Assembly (NCBI RefSeq): GCF_014268815.2 | Contig: NZ_JABWRE020000002.1 | Location: 124,001-188,000 of the forward strand | Length of the DNA stretch: 64,000 nt | Reading direction: 5' to 3' | DNA from: Pseudomonas urmiensis | GTDB taxonomy: Bacteria; Pseudomonadota; Gammaproteobacteria; Pseudomonadales; Pseudomonadaceae | Part shown: positions 8,545 to 19,797 of the stretch, piece after piece | How positions within the stretch are numbered: position 1 is the stretch's first letter | Layout: each line of letters begins with the position of its first letter | Translations under genes and position numbers: made by a program | Notes under the pieces: generated by a model | Told to the model about the DNA's origin: nothing | Databases searched by the model: none | Seen by the model: only the letters and a program-made list of their open reading frames with translations

Positions 8545-8711
8545 CTTGCCTGCGTTTTTTGTCCCCCACCCTGCTACCTGCCTATGCGCAAGCATCTGGG
8601 GGGAAATTGAACGATAGTCTGCTCATGAATTTCTCGTCACCCGGCCACTTGAGAAACAATTTCGTTTACCATTGTTTCCAAATATGTAGCCGTAAGCGAG
8701 GAAGTACCCGC

Positions 8712-9725
8712 ATGACGATCCGTCCGCAACCGCTGATGCGCACCCTGGCCGCCGCTGTTCTGAGCCTGGTGATCGGCGCTCCGGCCGCCATGGCAGACGA
8801 CCCGGTCAGCCTGACTTTGTACAACGGTCAGCACAAGGAAATCGGCGAGGCCATCGCCAAGGCCTACGAGGCCAAGACCGGCATTCATATCAATATCCGC
8901 AAAGGCAGCAGCAACCAGCTGGCCAGCCAGATCATCGAAGAAGGCGAGCGCTCGCCTGCCGACGTCATCTATACCGAAGAGTCGCCGCCGCTGAACAACC
9001 TCGGCGAGCTGGGCCTGCTGGCCAAGATCGACGACGCCACCCTGAACATGCTGCCCAAGGAATACGTTGCCGCCAACGGCAGCTGGATGGGCGTGACCGC
9101 GCGCACCCGCGTGGTGGTGTTCAACCCGAAGAAGATCGACCAGAAAGACCTGCCGCAATCGGTGATGGACTTCGCCAACCCTGAATGGGATGGCCGCGTG
9201 GGCTTCGTGCCGACAAGCGGCGCCTTCCAGGAGCAAGCCGTGGCCATCCTCAAGATGCACGGTCGCGATGCTGCCGAAGAGTGGCTGACTGGCCTGAAAG
9301 CCTTCGGCAAGACCTACACCAACAACATGGTCGCCCTGAAGGCCGTGGAAAAAGGCGAAGTCGATGCCGTGCTGGTCAACAACTACTACTGGTATGCCCT
9401 CAAGCGTGAGCGCGGCCAGCTGGATTCGCAGCTGTACTACCTGGCAGACGGCGACGCCGGCGGCCTGGTGACTATCTCCGGCGCCGCTGCAGTCAAGGCC
9501 AGCAAGCACCCGAAAGAAGCCCAGGCCCTGCTCAACTGGATGGCCAGCGAGGAAGGCCAGCGCGTAATCACCCAGACCACCGCCGAATACCCGCTGCATA
9601 AAGGCATGGTCTCTGACCAGGGCCTGAAGCCGTTCGAAGAGCTGCGTCCGCCGCAGATCACCCCAGCCGACCTTGGTAACGCCGAGGAAGCCCTGGAGCT
9701 TGAGCGCGAGGTCGGCCTGCTCTAA
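8712..9725 (+). CDS. Iron-type ABC transporter periplasmic binding protein
   Basis: A 337-aa secreted solute-binding protein of the ferric-ion (FbpA/FutA) family. The first 28 residues are a signal peptide ending GAPAAMA before DDPVSLTLYNGQ. The family hallmark, adjacent iron-coordinating tyrosines in NNYYWYAL (Y225 and Y226 of the precursor), is present. The start at 8712 was chosen because it follows GAGGAAG and opens the signal peptide; a longer in-frame extension lacks both. It overlaps the permease gene by one base (TAATG). Iron specificity is inferred from the tyrosine pair and family resemblance. No convincing Fur box was found upstream. Confidence 0.88.
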   Translation: MTIRPQPLMRTLAAAVLSLVIGAPAAMADDPVSLTLYNGQHKEIGEAIAKAYEAKTGIHINIRKGSSNQLASQIIEEGERSPADVIYTEESPPLNNLGELGLLAKIDDATLNMLPKEYVAANGSWMGVTARTRVVVFNPKKIDQKDLPQSVMDFANPEWDGRVGFVPTSGAFQEQAVAILKMHGRDAAEEWLTGLKAFGKTYTNNMVALKAVEKGEVDAVLVNNYYWYALKRERGQLDSQLYYLADGDAGGLVTISGAAAVKASKHPKEAQALLNWMASEEGQRVITQTTAEYPLHKGMVSDQGLKPFEELRPPQITPADLGNAEEALELEREVGLL

Positions 9726-11290
9726 TGACTGCCGCCCTGCCCCTCTCAGCCCAGGCGCGTTTCGTGCCACGCCGCAAGCGCCCCTCGATCTGGGTGGTGC
9801 TGCCTGTCCTGTTCCTGGTGACAATGAGCTTGCTGCCGTTGCTGTACGTCGCGCTCAAGGCCTGGGAGGCCGGCTGGCGGGAAGCATTGCATCTGCTCTG
9901 GCGACCCTTCGTCTGGGGGCTGATGCGCAACACGATGCTGTTGATGGTGGGTGTCACCTTGGTGTGCATGGTGGTCGGCCTGGCTTTGGCCTGGCTGCTC
10001 GAGCGCAGCGACCTGCCAGGGCGGCGCTTGTGGGGCGTGGTGCTGTGCCTGCCATTTGCCGTGCCGTCGTTCGTCAGCAGCTTCACCTGGGTGTCGCTGA
10101 GCTCGGGCTTCGAAGGGCTGGCGGGGGCGATCCTGGTCATGGCGCTGTCCAAGTACCCGCTGGTATTCCTGCCAGTGGCGGCCACCCTGCGCAATGTCGA
10201 CACCTCCCTGGAGGAGTCGGCGCGCACCCTGGGCTGCAGCCGTTGGGGGGTGTTCTTCAAGGTCACTTTACCGCTGCTGTGGCCGTCGATGCTCGGCGGC
10301 GCCCTGCTGATCGCCCTGCACATGCTGGTGGAGTTCGGCGCCCTGTCGATCCTTGGCTTGCAGACGTTCACCACGGCGATCTATCAGCAGTTCGAGCTGG
10401 AGTTCAGCAACGCCAACGCCGCCATGCTATCGGCGGTGTTGCTGGCGCTGTGCCTGGTGATGCTGACCCTGGAGCTGCGCGTACGCGGCAAGGCGCGGCA
10501 TGTGCGGATCGGCCAGGGCGTTGCGCGTCGTGCGCAGCCGGTGAAGCTGCGTGGCTGGATGCCGCTGGCGCAGGTGTTTTGCCTGGCTCTGGCGATTCTA
10601 GGCAGCGGGATTCCCCTGGCCATGCTCGGTTACTGGCTGAGTGTCGGCTCATCGGCGGCGTTCCCGGTGGGTGAGATCAGCAAAGCGCTGTTCACGTCCC
10701 TGTCGGTGTCATTGGGCGGCGCTGGTTTCTGCGTGCTGCTGGCGTTGCCGATCAGCTTCCTGGTGGTGCGTTATAAAGGTCGCCTGGCGATCTGGGCCGA
10801 ACGCCTGCCCTACCTGCTGCATGCCCTGCCCGGACTGGTGATTGCCCTGACCCTGGTGTTCTTCGCCCTGCATTATGTGCCGGCGCTGTACCAGACCACC
10901 GCATTGCTGATCCTGGCGTATGCGCTGTTGTTCCTGCCGCTGGCCCAGGCACCGGTGCGCACGGCGCTGAACAAGGCGTCGCCGACCCTGGAAGAAGCCG
11001 CTCGCACGCTGGGCGCGAGCAGCTTCAGCGCGTTCTGCCGGGTGACCTTGCCGATTATCTTCCCGGCGCTGGCGGCGGCGTTTGCGTTGGTATTCCTGGA
11101 TGCGATGAAGGAGCTGACAGCGACCCTGCTGCTTAGCCCGACCGGGATGACCACCTTGGCGACCGAGGTGTGGGCGCATACCGCCAATGTCGAGTTCGCG
11201 GCGGCCGCGCCTTATGCGGCATTGCTGATTGTGGTTTCGGGATTGCCGGTTTATTTGCTGACTACACGGATGTATTTGAACAAGGCATAA
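9725..11290 (+). CDS. Iron-type ABC transporter permease (fused, two-domain)
   Basis: A 521-aa inner-membrane permease of the FbpB type, with two MetI-like permease domains in one chain and about 12 transmembrane segments. Both EAA loops that contact the ATPase are visible: EESARTLGCSRWGVFFKVTLP (written in the first half at about residues 160-180) and its second-half counterpart EEAARTLGASSFSAFCRVTL. It is translationally coupled to the binding protein. No ATP-binding subunit follows; the next gene is a convergent chemoreceptor. The ATPase must therefore be encoded elsewhere or shared with another importer. Confidence 0.9.
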   Translation: MTAALPLSAQARFVPRRKRPSIWVVLPVLFLVTMSLLPLLYVALKAWEAGWREALHLLWRPFVWGLMRNTMLLMVGVTLVCMVVGLALAWLLERSDLPGRRLWGVVLCLPFAVPSFVSSFTWVSLSSGFEGLAGAILVMALSKYPLVFLPVAATLRNVDTSLEESARTLGCSRWGVFFKVTLPLLWPSMLGGALLIALHMLVEFGALSILGLQTFTTAIYQQFELEFSNANAAMLSAVLLALCLVMLTLELRVRGKARHVRIGQGVARRAQPVKLRGWMPLAQVFCLALAILGSGIPLAMLGYWLSVGSSAAFPVGEISKALFTSLSVSLGGAGFCVLLALPISFLVVRYKGRLAIWAERLPYLLHALPGLVIALTLVFFALHYVPALYQTTALLILAYALLFLPLAQAPVRTALNKASPTLEEAARTLGASSFSAFCRVTLPIIFPALAAAFALVFLDAMKELTATLLLSPTGMTTLATEVWAHTANVEFAAAAPYAALLIVVSGLPVYLLTTRMYLNKA

Positions 11291-11309
11291 CCAGGTATAT
11301 CTTGCGCTT

Positions 11310-11346
11310 GAGCGTTTGGGGCCGCTGCGCAGCCCCAAATTCGCTC
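11310..11346. terminator. Nested hairpin between permease and chemoreceptor genes
   Basis: TTTGGGGC (11315-11322) pairs with GCCCCAAA (11332-11339). An outer GAGCG/CGCTC pair encloses this stem. It lies between the convergent permease and chemoreceptor genes, so it could terminate both. U-tracts are short. Confidence 0.5.
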
Positions 11347-13279
11347 AGGCCCTGAACTGCCCAAGGCTCGCGCGCAACTGCGCAGCCAAGTCATCCAAGA
11401 CCTTACCGCTGGCGGTGGTCTGCATCACTACCTGCGCCGACTGCTCCGCCTGCGCATGAATGGTCTCGACCCTTCCCCTGACCGCCTGCGCGCCATGCGC
11501 CTGCTGCTCGGCCGCGCGCGTAGCCAGGCCAATCGCCGCGTGCACCTGCTCGACCGCCGCCTGCACCGACTGCTGTCGACGCTCGTTATCGCGCAGCACC
11601 AGCAGCCCTTCGCTGGCTTGGCGTCCCGCCTGGCTAATGGTCGCCACGGCCTCCTTGGCCCCCTGCTGCAGGGCTACGATATGCGCCTGAATATCGCCCG
11701 TCGAGCTCTGGGTCTTGCTTGCCAGCGCCCGTACCTCATCGGCCACCACGGCAAAACCGCGGCCAGTCTCACCCGCACGCGCCGCCTCGATAGCGGCATT
11801 GAGGGCCAGCAGGTTGGTCTGCTCGGCGATGCCATGGATCACGGTCAGCACCACCTCGATCTGCTCGCTCTGCTTGGCCAGCCGCTCGATCACCTGCGAG
11901 CCCGCATCGACCTGGCCGGCGAGGTTCTCGATCAGGCCGGCCAGCTGGGTCGAGGTCCGACTGTTTTCGTCAGTGGCCTGGCGGATGTCAACCACCTGCT
12001 GCAAGGCCGCCTGCATCGCATGGCTTTCGGCTTGAGCCTCATCGGCCATGCTCGATAGATCGCGCAGGCTCGCCGCCACCTCATCGCGTTGCAGCGCGGC
12101 GGCAGCGTCAGCACCTGCGCTGCGCTGGGTCATGGCGCCGATTTCCACGCCGGTACGCTGGGCCACTTCGCCTGCTTCTCGCACGATCGGCTGGAGCTTG
12201 TCGACAAAGCGGTTGACTGCCGAAGCCATGTCACCAATCTCGTCCCGGCTGTCGAGGGTTACCCGCTTGGTCAGGTCGCCTTCGCCGGCAGCCAGATCAT
12301 TCAAGGCAGCGATCAGCAGGCGCAGCTTGTTGACTACACGCCTGCCGAGCACCACGGCCACCACCAGCAACACACCGAGGCCGACCAGCACCAGGCCAAG
12401 GCCAATGCGCCAACGCAACTCACCCGCAGCATCCCGTACGGTCTGCGCAGTATTGGCCTGCATGGCAGTAGCGCTGTTCTGCGCTGTCTCCAGACGTGCG
12501 CGCAGGGCCTTGCCGCTGTCTGCCGCCGCAGCGCCCAGGCTATCGCCGACCAGTTGCTCACCACTGCCGATCAGCGCTGCGAAACGCTCATCCAGCGCCT
12601 TGAGCTCCTGCTCGACACCCGCAGTGGAAACACCCATCAAGACCTTGCCAATCTCTGCCCCGTTAGGGTTGATCGAGGCCTCGACGTAGTACACCGACGG
12701 GTCTTTACGCGCAGCGTCCAGCACTTTGTCCAGCGCCCGCTCGCCCTGCCCTTTGTCCATCAGCGCCTGGTTGATCGGGTTTTGCCGGTTCAGATAGCGC
12801 GTCAGGTGCTGGCCCTGAGCGTCGTCATAGATCACGAACAACACGTTGGGATTGCGCTGGGCACGCCGAGCGAAGTCGGAGAGCACTGGCACGTCGTTGT
12901 CCCAAATCGCCCGCGGGGCGACCGAGGCAAGCAGCTCGGCCATGTCGTTGGCCGAGTCCTTGAGGTTTTTCTCCAAGGTCGCGCGCAGTTGTTGCTGCTC
13001 GCTTTCCAAGCGCGTGGACAGGCCACTGCTCAGGCGCTGACGGGTGCTGGAGGAGAGGTTGTCGAGCCCACTGCGCACATCCTGGCCAGCCAGCTCCAGC
13101 TCGTTGGCCAGCTTGCGGCTGTCGGCACCCAGGCGCTCGCCAAGATCGGCTTCCAAGGCGGTGACCGTGCTCCGGGTCAGCGCAACGGCGACCAGCACCT
13201 GCACCAAAAGAGCGATACCCAAGGCAACAAACACAGGCCGCAAAAGGCGGCTTCGTAACAGTGAGAGGATGGCAGACAC
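11345..13279 (-). CDS. Methyl-accepting chemotaxis protein
   Basis: A 644-aa chemoreceptor. Transmembrane segment 1 is at about residues 14-34. A large periplasmic sensor follows (about 35-290), with the globular-looking core [18 protein letters not shown] and [20 protein letters not shown]. The second transmembrane helix is at about 291-311 and a HAMP domain at about 312-365. The cytoplasmic signalling domain has the highly conserved tip [19 protein letters not shown] and [15 protein letters not shown]. There is no C-terminal NWETF-like pentapeptide, so methylation would not depend on tethered CheR. The ligand cannot be deduced. The gene is single, and a possible FliA-type promoter lies upstream. 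Confidence 0.93.
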   Translation of the reverse strand: MSAILSLLRSRLLRPVFVALGIALLVQVLVAVALTRSTVTALEADLGERLGADSRKLANELELAGQDVRSGLDNLSSSTRQRLSSGLSTRLESEQQQLRATLEKNLKDSANDMAELLASVAPRAIWDNDVPVLSDFARRAQRNPNVLFVIYDDAQGQHLTRYLNRQNPINQALMDKGQGERALDKVLDAARKDPSVYYVEASINPNGAEIGKVLMGVSTAGVEQELKALDERFAALIGSGEQLVGDSLGAAAADSGKALRARLETAQNSATAMQANTAQTVRDAAGELRWRIGLGLVLVGLGVLLVVAVVLGRRVVNKLRLLIAALNDLAAGEGDLTKRVTLDSRDEIGDMASAVNRFVDKLQPIVREAGEVAQRTGVEIGAMTQRSAGADAAAALQRDEVAASLRDLSSMADEAQAESHAMQAALQQVVDIRQATDENSRTSTQLAGLIENLAGQVDAGSQVIERLAKQSEQIEVVLTVIHGIAEQTNLLALNAAIEAARAGETGRGFAVVADEVRALASKTQSSTGDIQAHIVALQQGAKEAVATISQAGRQASEGLLVLRDNERRQQSVQAAVEQVHAAIGLATRAAEQQAHGAQAVRGRVETIHAQAEQSAQVVMQTTASGKVLDDLAAQLRASLGQFRA

Positions 13280-13311
13280 GGTGAAACCCTCGTGCTTCTG
13301 GCGCCATTATT

Positions 13312-13337
13312 TTGATGGCATCTACAGAGCGTTTTTA
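13312..13337 (-). promoter_or_regulatory. Possible FliA (sigma-28) promoter of the chemoreceptor gene
   Basis: On the minus strand TAAA (13334-13337) is followed after 14 bp by GCCATCAA (13312-13319). The FliA consensus is TAAA-N15-GCCGATAA, so the spacing is one base short and the -10 matches five of eight positions. Confidence 0.35.
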
Positions 13338-13428
13338 CAGCAAGGGTTGTGCCGGAGGCAGCAGGCATAAACGCCAAGTTTATGCTGGTCTAATTGGCGC
13401 TGCGCTTTTTGGGAGCGCTGCGCGCTCT

Positions 13429-13453
13429 ATCGCAGGCAAGCCAGCTACTACAC
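13429..13453. repeat. Degenerate single REP-like element
   Basis: ATCGCAGGCAAGCCAGCTAC resembles the second class of P. putida REP palindromes (tCGCnGGCAAGCCnGCTCCTAC). It lies between the chemoreceptor gene and the purA terminator, outside any gene. Confidence 0.4.
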
Positions 13454-13469
13454 GGATTACGTGAAGATC

Positions 13470-13507
13470 AAAAAAAACGCCGCGCCCCTTGCGGGAACGC
13501 GGCGTTC
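13470..13507 (-). terminator. purA: Rho-independent terminator of purA
   Basis: On the minus strand GAACGCCGCG pairs with CGCGGCGTT across a CCCGCAAGGGG-type loop, followed by a run of eight U residues. It lies about 20 bp after the purA stop. Confidence 0.9.
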
Positions 13508-13526
13508 GATCAGCCTAGACGGCGAA

Positions 13527-14834
<1,308 letters not shown>

Positions 14835-14876
14835 TCACGCAAACTTGGTTGCCGGCCTACTGCCGACCGAAAAATC

Positions 14877-16064
14877 TCAATGGGTCAGCGGCAGAACCTG
14901 CCAGCGCCCGTCTTGCTGAATCAATTGCCGATCACAATCCGCCTCAAGGGCAGCACTCAGCGGTTGCCCAGGCAGAGCCTGGACCACACGCTGGCCCTCG
15001 TTGCGCAACTGGCAGACCATCTGCCAGAGGGCCGCGTCACCGCTGTCGGGCATCCAGATCCCGCCAGACGGCAATACGACCTCCGCTCGCCCCAGTGTGA
15101 CCAGGGTCTTCAAATCCGTGGAGAAACCGGTGGCCGGGCGTGCCCGGCCAAAGTCGGCGCCGATGTCATCGTAGCGTCCGCCCTGGGCGATCGACTGACC
15201 GACCCCCGGTACGAACACGGCGAACACCACGCCGGTGTGATAGTTGTAACCGCGTAGCTCGCCAAGGTCGAAGTACAGCGGCAGGTCCGGATAACGCGCT
15301 GCCAGGCGATCAGCGATCGCCAGCAGGTCATCCAGGGCAGCCAGCACACTGGCCGGCGCACGGCCCAGGCGTACACGGGCCTCGGCCAGCACTTCGCGAC
15401 CACCGCACAGCTCGGTGAGGGCGCGCAGCATATTGCCGACGTCCTTGGGCAGGTCGGCAGTCAACGCGTTGACTTCATCGACCGCCTTGCGCTGCAGGGC
15501 ATCGAACAGCTGCTGCTCGGCATCGCCCGACAGGTTGGCGGCGCGCGACAGGCCGCGGTAGATACCGACGTGGCCCAGGTCCATGTGCACATCCGGCACG
15601 TCGGCCAGCTGCAGCATCGCCAACATCAGGCTGATGACCTCGACGTCGCTGGTTGGGCTTGCATCGCCGTACAGCTCGGCGCCCAACTGGATCGGGCTGC
15701 GCGAGGTGGACAACTGGCGTGGCTGGGCGTGCAGCACGCTACCGGCATAGCACAGGCGGCTCGGGCCTTCACGGCGCAGGGTGTGCGCATCGATGCGCGC
15801 GACCTGTGGAGTGAAGTCGGCACGGAAGCCCATCAGGCGGCCAGACTGCGGGTCGACCACCTTGAAGGTATGCAGGTCCAGGTCCTGGCTGGCACCGGTG
15901 AGCAGCGATTCCAGGTACTCGATATGCGGGGTAACGACCAGTTCGTAACCCCAACTCTGGAACAGGTCCAACACCTGGCGACGCGCGATCTCGATGCGCG
16001 CGGCTTCAGGTGGCAGTACTTCCTCGATGCCATCTGGCAGCAGCCAGCGGTCTACCGTTGCCAT
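14877..16064 (-). CDS. hisZ: ATP phosphoribosyltransferase regulatory subunit HisZ
   Basis: A 395-aa catalytically inactive paralogue of histidyl-tRNA synthetase. It forms a hetero-octamer with short-form HisG and is needed for the first step of histidine biosynthesis. The class II synthetase-like segments [27 protein letters not shown] and [21 protein letters not shown] are visible. The C-terminal anticodon-binding domain of true HisRS is missing, which points to HisZ rather than HisS. The start [21 protein letters not shown] was chosen over an unconserved 21-residue extension. It lies upstream of purA in the same direction. Confidence 0.95.
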   Translation of the reverse strand: MATVDRWLLPDGIEEVLPPEAARIEIARRQVLDLFQSWGYELVVTPHIEYLESLLTGASQDLDLHTFKVVDPQSGRLMGFRADFTPQVARIDAHTLRREGPSRLCYAGSVLHAQPRQLSTSRSPIQLGAELYGDASPTSDVEVISLMLAMLQLADVPDVHMDLGHVGIYRGLSRAANLSGDAEQQLFDALQRKAVDEVNALTADLPKDVGNMLRALTELCGGREVLAEARVRLGRAPASVLAALDDLLAIADRLAARYPDLPLYFDLGELRGYNYHTGVVFAVFVPGVGQSIAQGGRYDDIGADFGRARPATGFSTDLKTLVTLGRAEVVLPSGGIWMPDSGDAALWQMVCQLRNEGQRVVQALPGQPLSAALEADCDRQLIQQDGRWQVLPLTH

Positions 16065-16236
16065 TACGCCATTTCCCCTCTGGTCCGGGCGGCCTGCCAA
16101 TGGGCGAGCCGTCAGTGAAGCAGGCATTGGCCCACAGCAGCAGGCAGCACTAATCCCAGCGCTACCGCCGTGCCAATTACCCTCGAATTACTAGCGCGCT
16201 GGCTGATCCCTAATGGGCAATCAACCTTGCAGACGC

Positions 16237-16261
16237 AAAAAAGCCGGGAAATTTCCCGGCT
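16237..16261 (-). terminator. Rho-independent terminator at the end of the hfq-hflC cluster
   Basis: A perfect palindrome AGCCGGGAAA/TTTCCCGGCT (16242-16261) is followed on the minus strand by six U residues. A second, nested hairpin lies at 16295-16327 (ACCCCGCC/GGCGGGGT outside, GGCAG/CTGCC inside), between the hflC stop and this terminator. Confidence 0.9.
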
Positions 16262-16336
16262 GACTCATCATACACCCCTTTTCTGTCAGGATGCACCCCG
16301 CCGGCAGTTTTAGCTGCCAGGCGGGGTTTACCCGAG

Positions 16337-17206
16337 TCAGGGCTTGCTCTTGTCCAGGTAGCGGAAGAACTCGTTCTTCGGATCCAGGACCAGCACATCG
16401 CTCTTGTTCGAGAAGCTTGCGCGGTAGGCCTGCAGACTACGGTGGAACGCATAGAAATCAGCGTCCTGGCTGTAGGCCTTGGCATAGATGGCAGCCGCCT
16501 GGGCGTCACCATCACCGCGGGTTTCTTCGGACTCACGATACGCTTCGGCGAGCAGTACGCGACGCTGACGGTCGGCATCGGCGCGGATACCTTCAGCCAG
16601 CTCGTTACCCTTGGCGCGATGCTCACGCGCTTCACGCTCACGCTCAGTGCTCATACGATCGAACACGCTGCGGTTAACTTCCTTCGGCAGGTCGATGGCC
16701 TTGACGCGCACGTCGACCACCTCGATACCCAGCTCTTTGTTAGCCATGCGGTTCAGCGAAGCGGTGATGTCAGCCATCAGCGCGTCACGTTCACCGGAAA
16801 CCACCTCGTGCAGGGTGCGTTTACCGAACTGGTCACGCAGGCCGCTTTCCAGACGACGCGACAGACGCTCATCAGCGATCTGCTTGAGGCCCGAAGTCGC
16901 GGTGTAGAAGCGATCGGAGTCCTTCACGCGCCATTTGGCGTAGGCGTCGACCATTACCGCTTTCTTCTCAAGGGTCAGGAAGCGCTGGGTCGGAGCATCC
17001 AGGGTCATCAGGCGGGCGTCGAACTTGCGCACCTGGTTGACGTACGGGATCTTCACATGCAGACCAGGCTGAACATCGGCCTGAACCACACGACCGAATT
17101 GCAGCAATACCGCACGCTCGGTCTGGGCCACGATGTAGAAGCTGTTCCAGGCCACGATAGCCAGCACAACTGCGGCGATCAGGGCGATCAGCGATTTATT
17201 GCTCAT
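16337..17206 (-). CDS. hflC: HflC, SPFH-domain regulator of FtsH
   Basis: A 289-aa inner-membrane protein with one N-terminal transmembrane segment (LIALIAAVVLAIVAWNSFYIV) and a periplasmic SPFH/band-7 domain. With HflK it forms the large cage complex that encloses and modulates the FtsH protease. The start overlaps the hflK stop by one base (TGATG), so the partners are translationally coupled. It ends shortly before a pair of hairpins, the second being a strong terminator. Confidence 0.97.
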   Translation of the reverse strand: MSNKSLIALIAAVVLAIVAWNSFYIVAQTERAVLLQFGRVVQADVQPGLHVKIPYVNQVRKFDARLMTLDAPTQRFLTLEKKAVMVDAYAKWRVKDSDRFYTATSGLKQIADERLSRRLESGLRDQFGKRTLHEVVSGERDALMADITASLNRMANKELGIEVVDVRVKAIDLPKEVNRSVFDRMSTEREREAREHRAKGNELAEGIRADADRQRRVLLAEAYRESEETRGDGDAQAAAIYAKAYSQDADFYAFHRSLQAYRASFSNKSDVLVLDPKNEFFRYLDKSKP

Positions 17207-18387
17207 CAGCGGCTCTCCCTAGTACGCAGCGACTGTTGTTGCTGTTGCAGGTCCTGCGCTGCACGCACGGCCGCATCGTTGACCGATGGCGACGCGCTGC
17301 TGCCGGCCGCGGCCGACGTGTTGCGGCTGCCTTCGACCATCTTGTCCAGTGGCAGGTAGAGCAGGTTGTTCTGCCCGTCCTTGGTTGCCACCATGACCTT
17401 GCTCGAGTTGCTGTAGACCTCTTGCATGGTCTCCAGGTACAGACGCTGACGGGTGACGTCCGGCGCCTTGCGGTACTCGCTGACCAGCTTGGTGAAGCGG
17501 TCGGCCTCACCCTTGGCGCGGGCAATCACTTCATCGCGGTAGCCGTTGGCATCCTCGATGATGCGCTGGGCCTGACCACGGGCTTCCGGCACCACGCCAT
17601 TGGCGTAGGACTCAGCCTGGTTGCGGGCACGTTGCTCGTCTTCCCGGGCACGGATCACGTCGTCGAAGGCTTCCTGCACTTCACGCGGGGCTGCCGCGCT
17701 CTGTACGTTGACCTGGGTGACGGTGATACCGGTACGGTAGGTGTCGAGGAAGCGTTGCAGGCGTTCGCGGATATCCACGGCCATCTGCTCACGGCCTTCG
17801 GTCAGCACCTGATCCATCGAGGTGGAACCCACCACGTGGCGCAGGGCGCTGTCGGTCGCATGCTGCAAGCTCACTTCCGGCTGGTCGACGTTAAGCACGA
17901 AGTCCTGCAGGTTGGTGATCTTGTACTGCACGGTCAGCGGCACCTCGACGATGTTCTCGTCTTCGGTGAGCATCTGCCCCTGCTTGGTGTACGCACGCTC
18001 ACGCGTGACGTTCTCCATGTACTTGCGGTCGATCGGCGGGAAATAGATGTTCAGGCCTGGACCCACGGTCTCATAGTACTTGCCGAAGCGCAGCACGACG
18101 GCCTGCTCCTGCTCGTCGACCACGTACACGGCACTGTACAGCCAGATCGCAGCCAACACCGCCAGGCCTATGCCCAGCAGGCCGTAGCCGCCACCCTTGC
18201 CGATATTGCGGTCACCACCGCCGCGTTTTTTGCTGCCGCCGAACATGCCGTTCAGGCTGTCCTGCAGCTTGCGGAAGGCCTCGTCGAGATCCGGTGGTCC
18301 TTTCTTGTCGCCACCACCGCCGCCGCCACGGCGGCCGCCCCAGGGATCCTGATTGTTCGAGTTGCCACCCGGCTCGTTCCAAGCCAT
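17206..18387 (-). CDS. hflK: HflK, SPFH-domain regulator of FtsH
   Basis: A 393-aa partner of HflC. The Gly-rich, charged N-terminal cytoplasmic segment (MAWNEPGGNSNNQDPWGG, then runs of Gly and Lys) precedes a single transmembrane helix (YGLLGIGLAVLAAIWLYSAVY). A periplasmic SPFH domain with PGLNIYFPPIDRKYMENVTR and a Gln-rich C-terminus follow. The start was set at MAWNEPGG; the longer frame runs back into the intergenic region. It follows hflX by 96 bp. Confidence 0.97.
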   Translation of the reverse strand: MAWNEPGGNSNNQDPWGGRRGGGGGGDKKGPPDLDEAFRKLQDSLNGMFGGSKKRGGGDRNIGKGGGYGLLGIGLAVLAAIWLYSAVYVVDEQEQAVVLRFGKYYETVGPGLNIYFPPIDRKYMENVTRERAYTKQGQMLTEDENIVEVPLTVQYKITNLQDFVLNVDQPEVSLQHATDSALRHVVGSTSMDQVLTEGREQMAVDIRERLQRFLDTYRTGITVTQVNVQSAAAPREVQEAFDDVIRAREDEQRARNQAESYANGVVPEARGQAQRIIEDANGYRDEVIARAKGEADRFTKLVSEYRKAPDVTRQRLYLETMQEVYSNSSKVMVATKDGQNNLLYLPLDKMVEGSRNTSAAAGSSASPSVNDAAVRAAQDLQQQQQSLRTRESR

Positions 18388-18483
18388 AGCGCTCTCCATC
18401 TGATAAAGCAAAGACGCGCCCACGGCGCGCCGTCCAATGCTACAGAATGCCTGTCACGGCTGCCCGGCGACCTCGACGGGCAT

Positions 18484-19785
18484 TTATTGCAAAGTGTGTT
18501 GCGCAATGAACGCTTGCGCCTCCATGCCTTCGCGGCTGACCAGGCGATTGAGCTCGACCATGGGCAGGCGCACGCTCAACAAGCTGCTGCCTTCATCGTC
18601 GTGTTCCTCGCCTTGCACTGCCCCCAGTTCAAAGAATTGCGCGCGCAGGCGAGCAAAACGCTGTTCGAGGCGCAGGGTTCCGACAAACAGATCATCCCCC
18701 AGCAATTCGGCAATCGCCTGGCCTACCAACTCCAGGCCACGTCCATCACGTGCCGATACCCAGACCCGCTCCGGCTTGCCATCGGCATCGCGCTGGATCT
18801 GCGGCTCGACATCTTCGAGCAGGTCGAGTTTGTTATAGACCTCAAGGATCGGCAAGCCTTCAGCACCGATCTCGCCCAATACTGCCAACACCTGCTCGAT
18901 CTGCTCCATGCGCTCAGGCTCATGGGCGTCGATCACATGCAGCAGCAGGTCGGAGTTGCTCGACTCTTCGAGCGTAGCCCGAAATGCCTCGACCAGCTTG
19001 TGCGGCAAGTGGCGAATGAAGCCCACAGTGTCGGCCAGCACGATCGGCCCCAGGTCATCGAGCTGCAAACGGCGCAGGGTCGGATCGAGGGTGGCGAACA
19101 GTTGGTCGGCGGCGTAGACGTCGGATTCGGTGAGGGCGTTGAACAAGGTCGACTTGCCGGCGTTGGTATAGCCCACCAGCGACACCGACGGGATATCCGC
19201 GCGCTTACGCCCGCGCCGCGCCTGCTCACGCTGACTGCGAACCTTCTCCAGGCGTGCCTTGATCTGCCGCAGGCGTACCCGCAGCAAGCGCCGGTCAGTC
19301 TCAAGCTGGGTTTCACCCGGACCGCGCAGGCCGATACCACCCTTCTGCCGCTCAAGGTGGGTCCAGCCGCGCACCAGCCGCGTGCTCATGTGCTCCAACT
19401 GGGCCAGTTCGACCTGCAGCTTGCCTTCATGGGTACGCGCCCGTTGGGCGAAGATGTCGAGAATCAGCCCGGTACGGTCGAGCACGCGACACTCGAAGAC
19501 TCGTTCGAGGTTGCGCTCCTGACTGGGCGTGAGGGTGTGATTGAAAATCACCAGATCTACCTGTTCGGCTTTGACCAGGTCGCGTAACTCTTCGACCTTG
19601 CCGCTGCCAATCAGGTATTTGGCGGTAGGCTGGTGCCGCGTCACTGTAGACAGCGAAACGATCTCAGCTCCGGCCGACAGTGCCAGTTCCTGAAACTCCT
19701 GCGGGTCTTCGCGCGCCTCAGGGTTCTGACCTTCCAAGTGAACGAGCAGCGCTCGCTCACCACCACCGTGGCGCTCAAAGAACAA
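18484..19785 (-). CDS. hflX: Ribosome-associated GTPase HflX
   Basis: A 433-aa GTPase that splits stalled ribosomes under stress. The N-terminal nucleotide-binding region includes GGIGLRGPGETQLETDRR, the family signature. The G domain has G1 GYTNAGKST (about residues 205-213), G3 DTVGF and G4 NKLD. The start codon is TTG (MFFERHGGGERALLVH), supported by a GGAG seven bases upstream and the conserved N-terminus. It lies 12 bp after hfq. Confidence 0.97.
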   Translation of the reverse strand: MFFERHGGGERALLVHLEGQNPEAREDPQEFQELALSAGAEIVSLSTVTRHQPTAKYLIGSGKVEELRDLVKAEQVDLVIFNHTLTPSQERNLERVFECRVLDRTGLILDIFAQRARTHEGKLQVELAQLEHMSTRLVRGWTHLERQKGGIGLRGPGETQLETDRRLLRVRLRQIKARLEKVRSQREQARRGRKRADIPSVSLVGYTNAGKSTLFNALTESDVYAADQLFATLDPTLRRLQLDDLGPIVLADTVGFIRHLPHKLVEAFRATLEESSNSDLLLHVIDAHEPERMEQIEQVLAVLGEIGAEGLPILEVYNKLDLLEDVEPQIQRDADGKPERVWVSARDGRGLELVGQAIAELLGDDLFVGTLRLEQRFARLRAQFFELGAVQGEEHDDEGSSLLSVRLPMVELNRLVSREGMEAQAFIAQHTLQ

Positions 19786-19797
19786 TGCAGGCTCCTA

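Noticed and set aside
8637..8690. Fur box upstream of the iron-type ABC genes
   Set aside because: The A/T-rich stretch around GAGAAACAATTTCGTTTACC matches the Fur hexamers at only about half of positions.
17236..19587. 783-aa open frame antisense to hflK and hflX
   Set aside because: Spans two well-supported genes and their intergenic terminator-like region; no domain.
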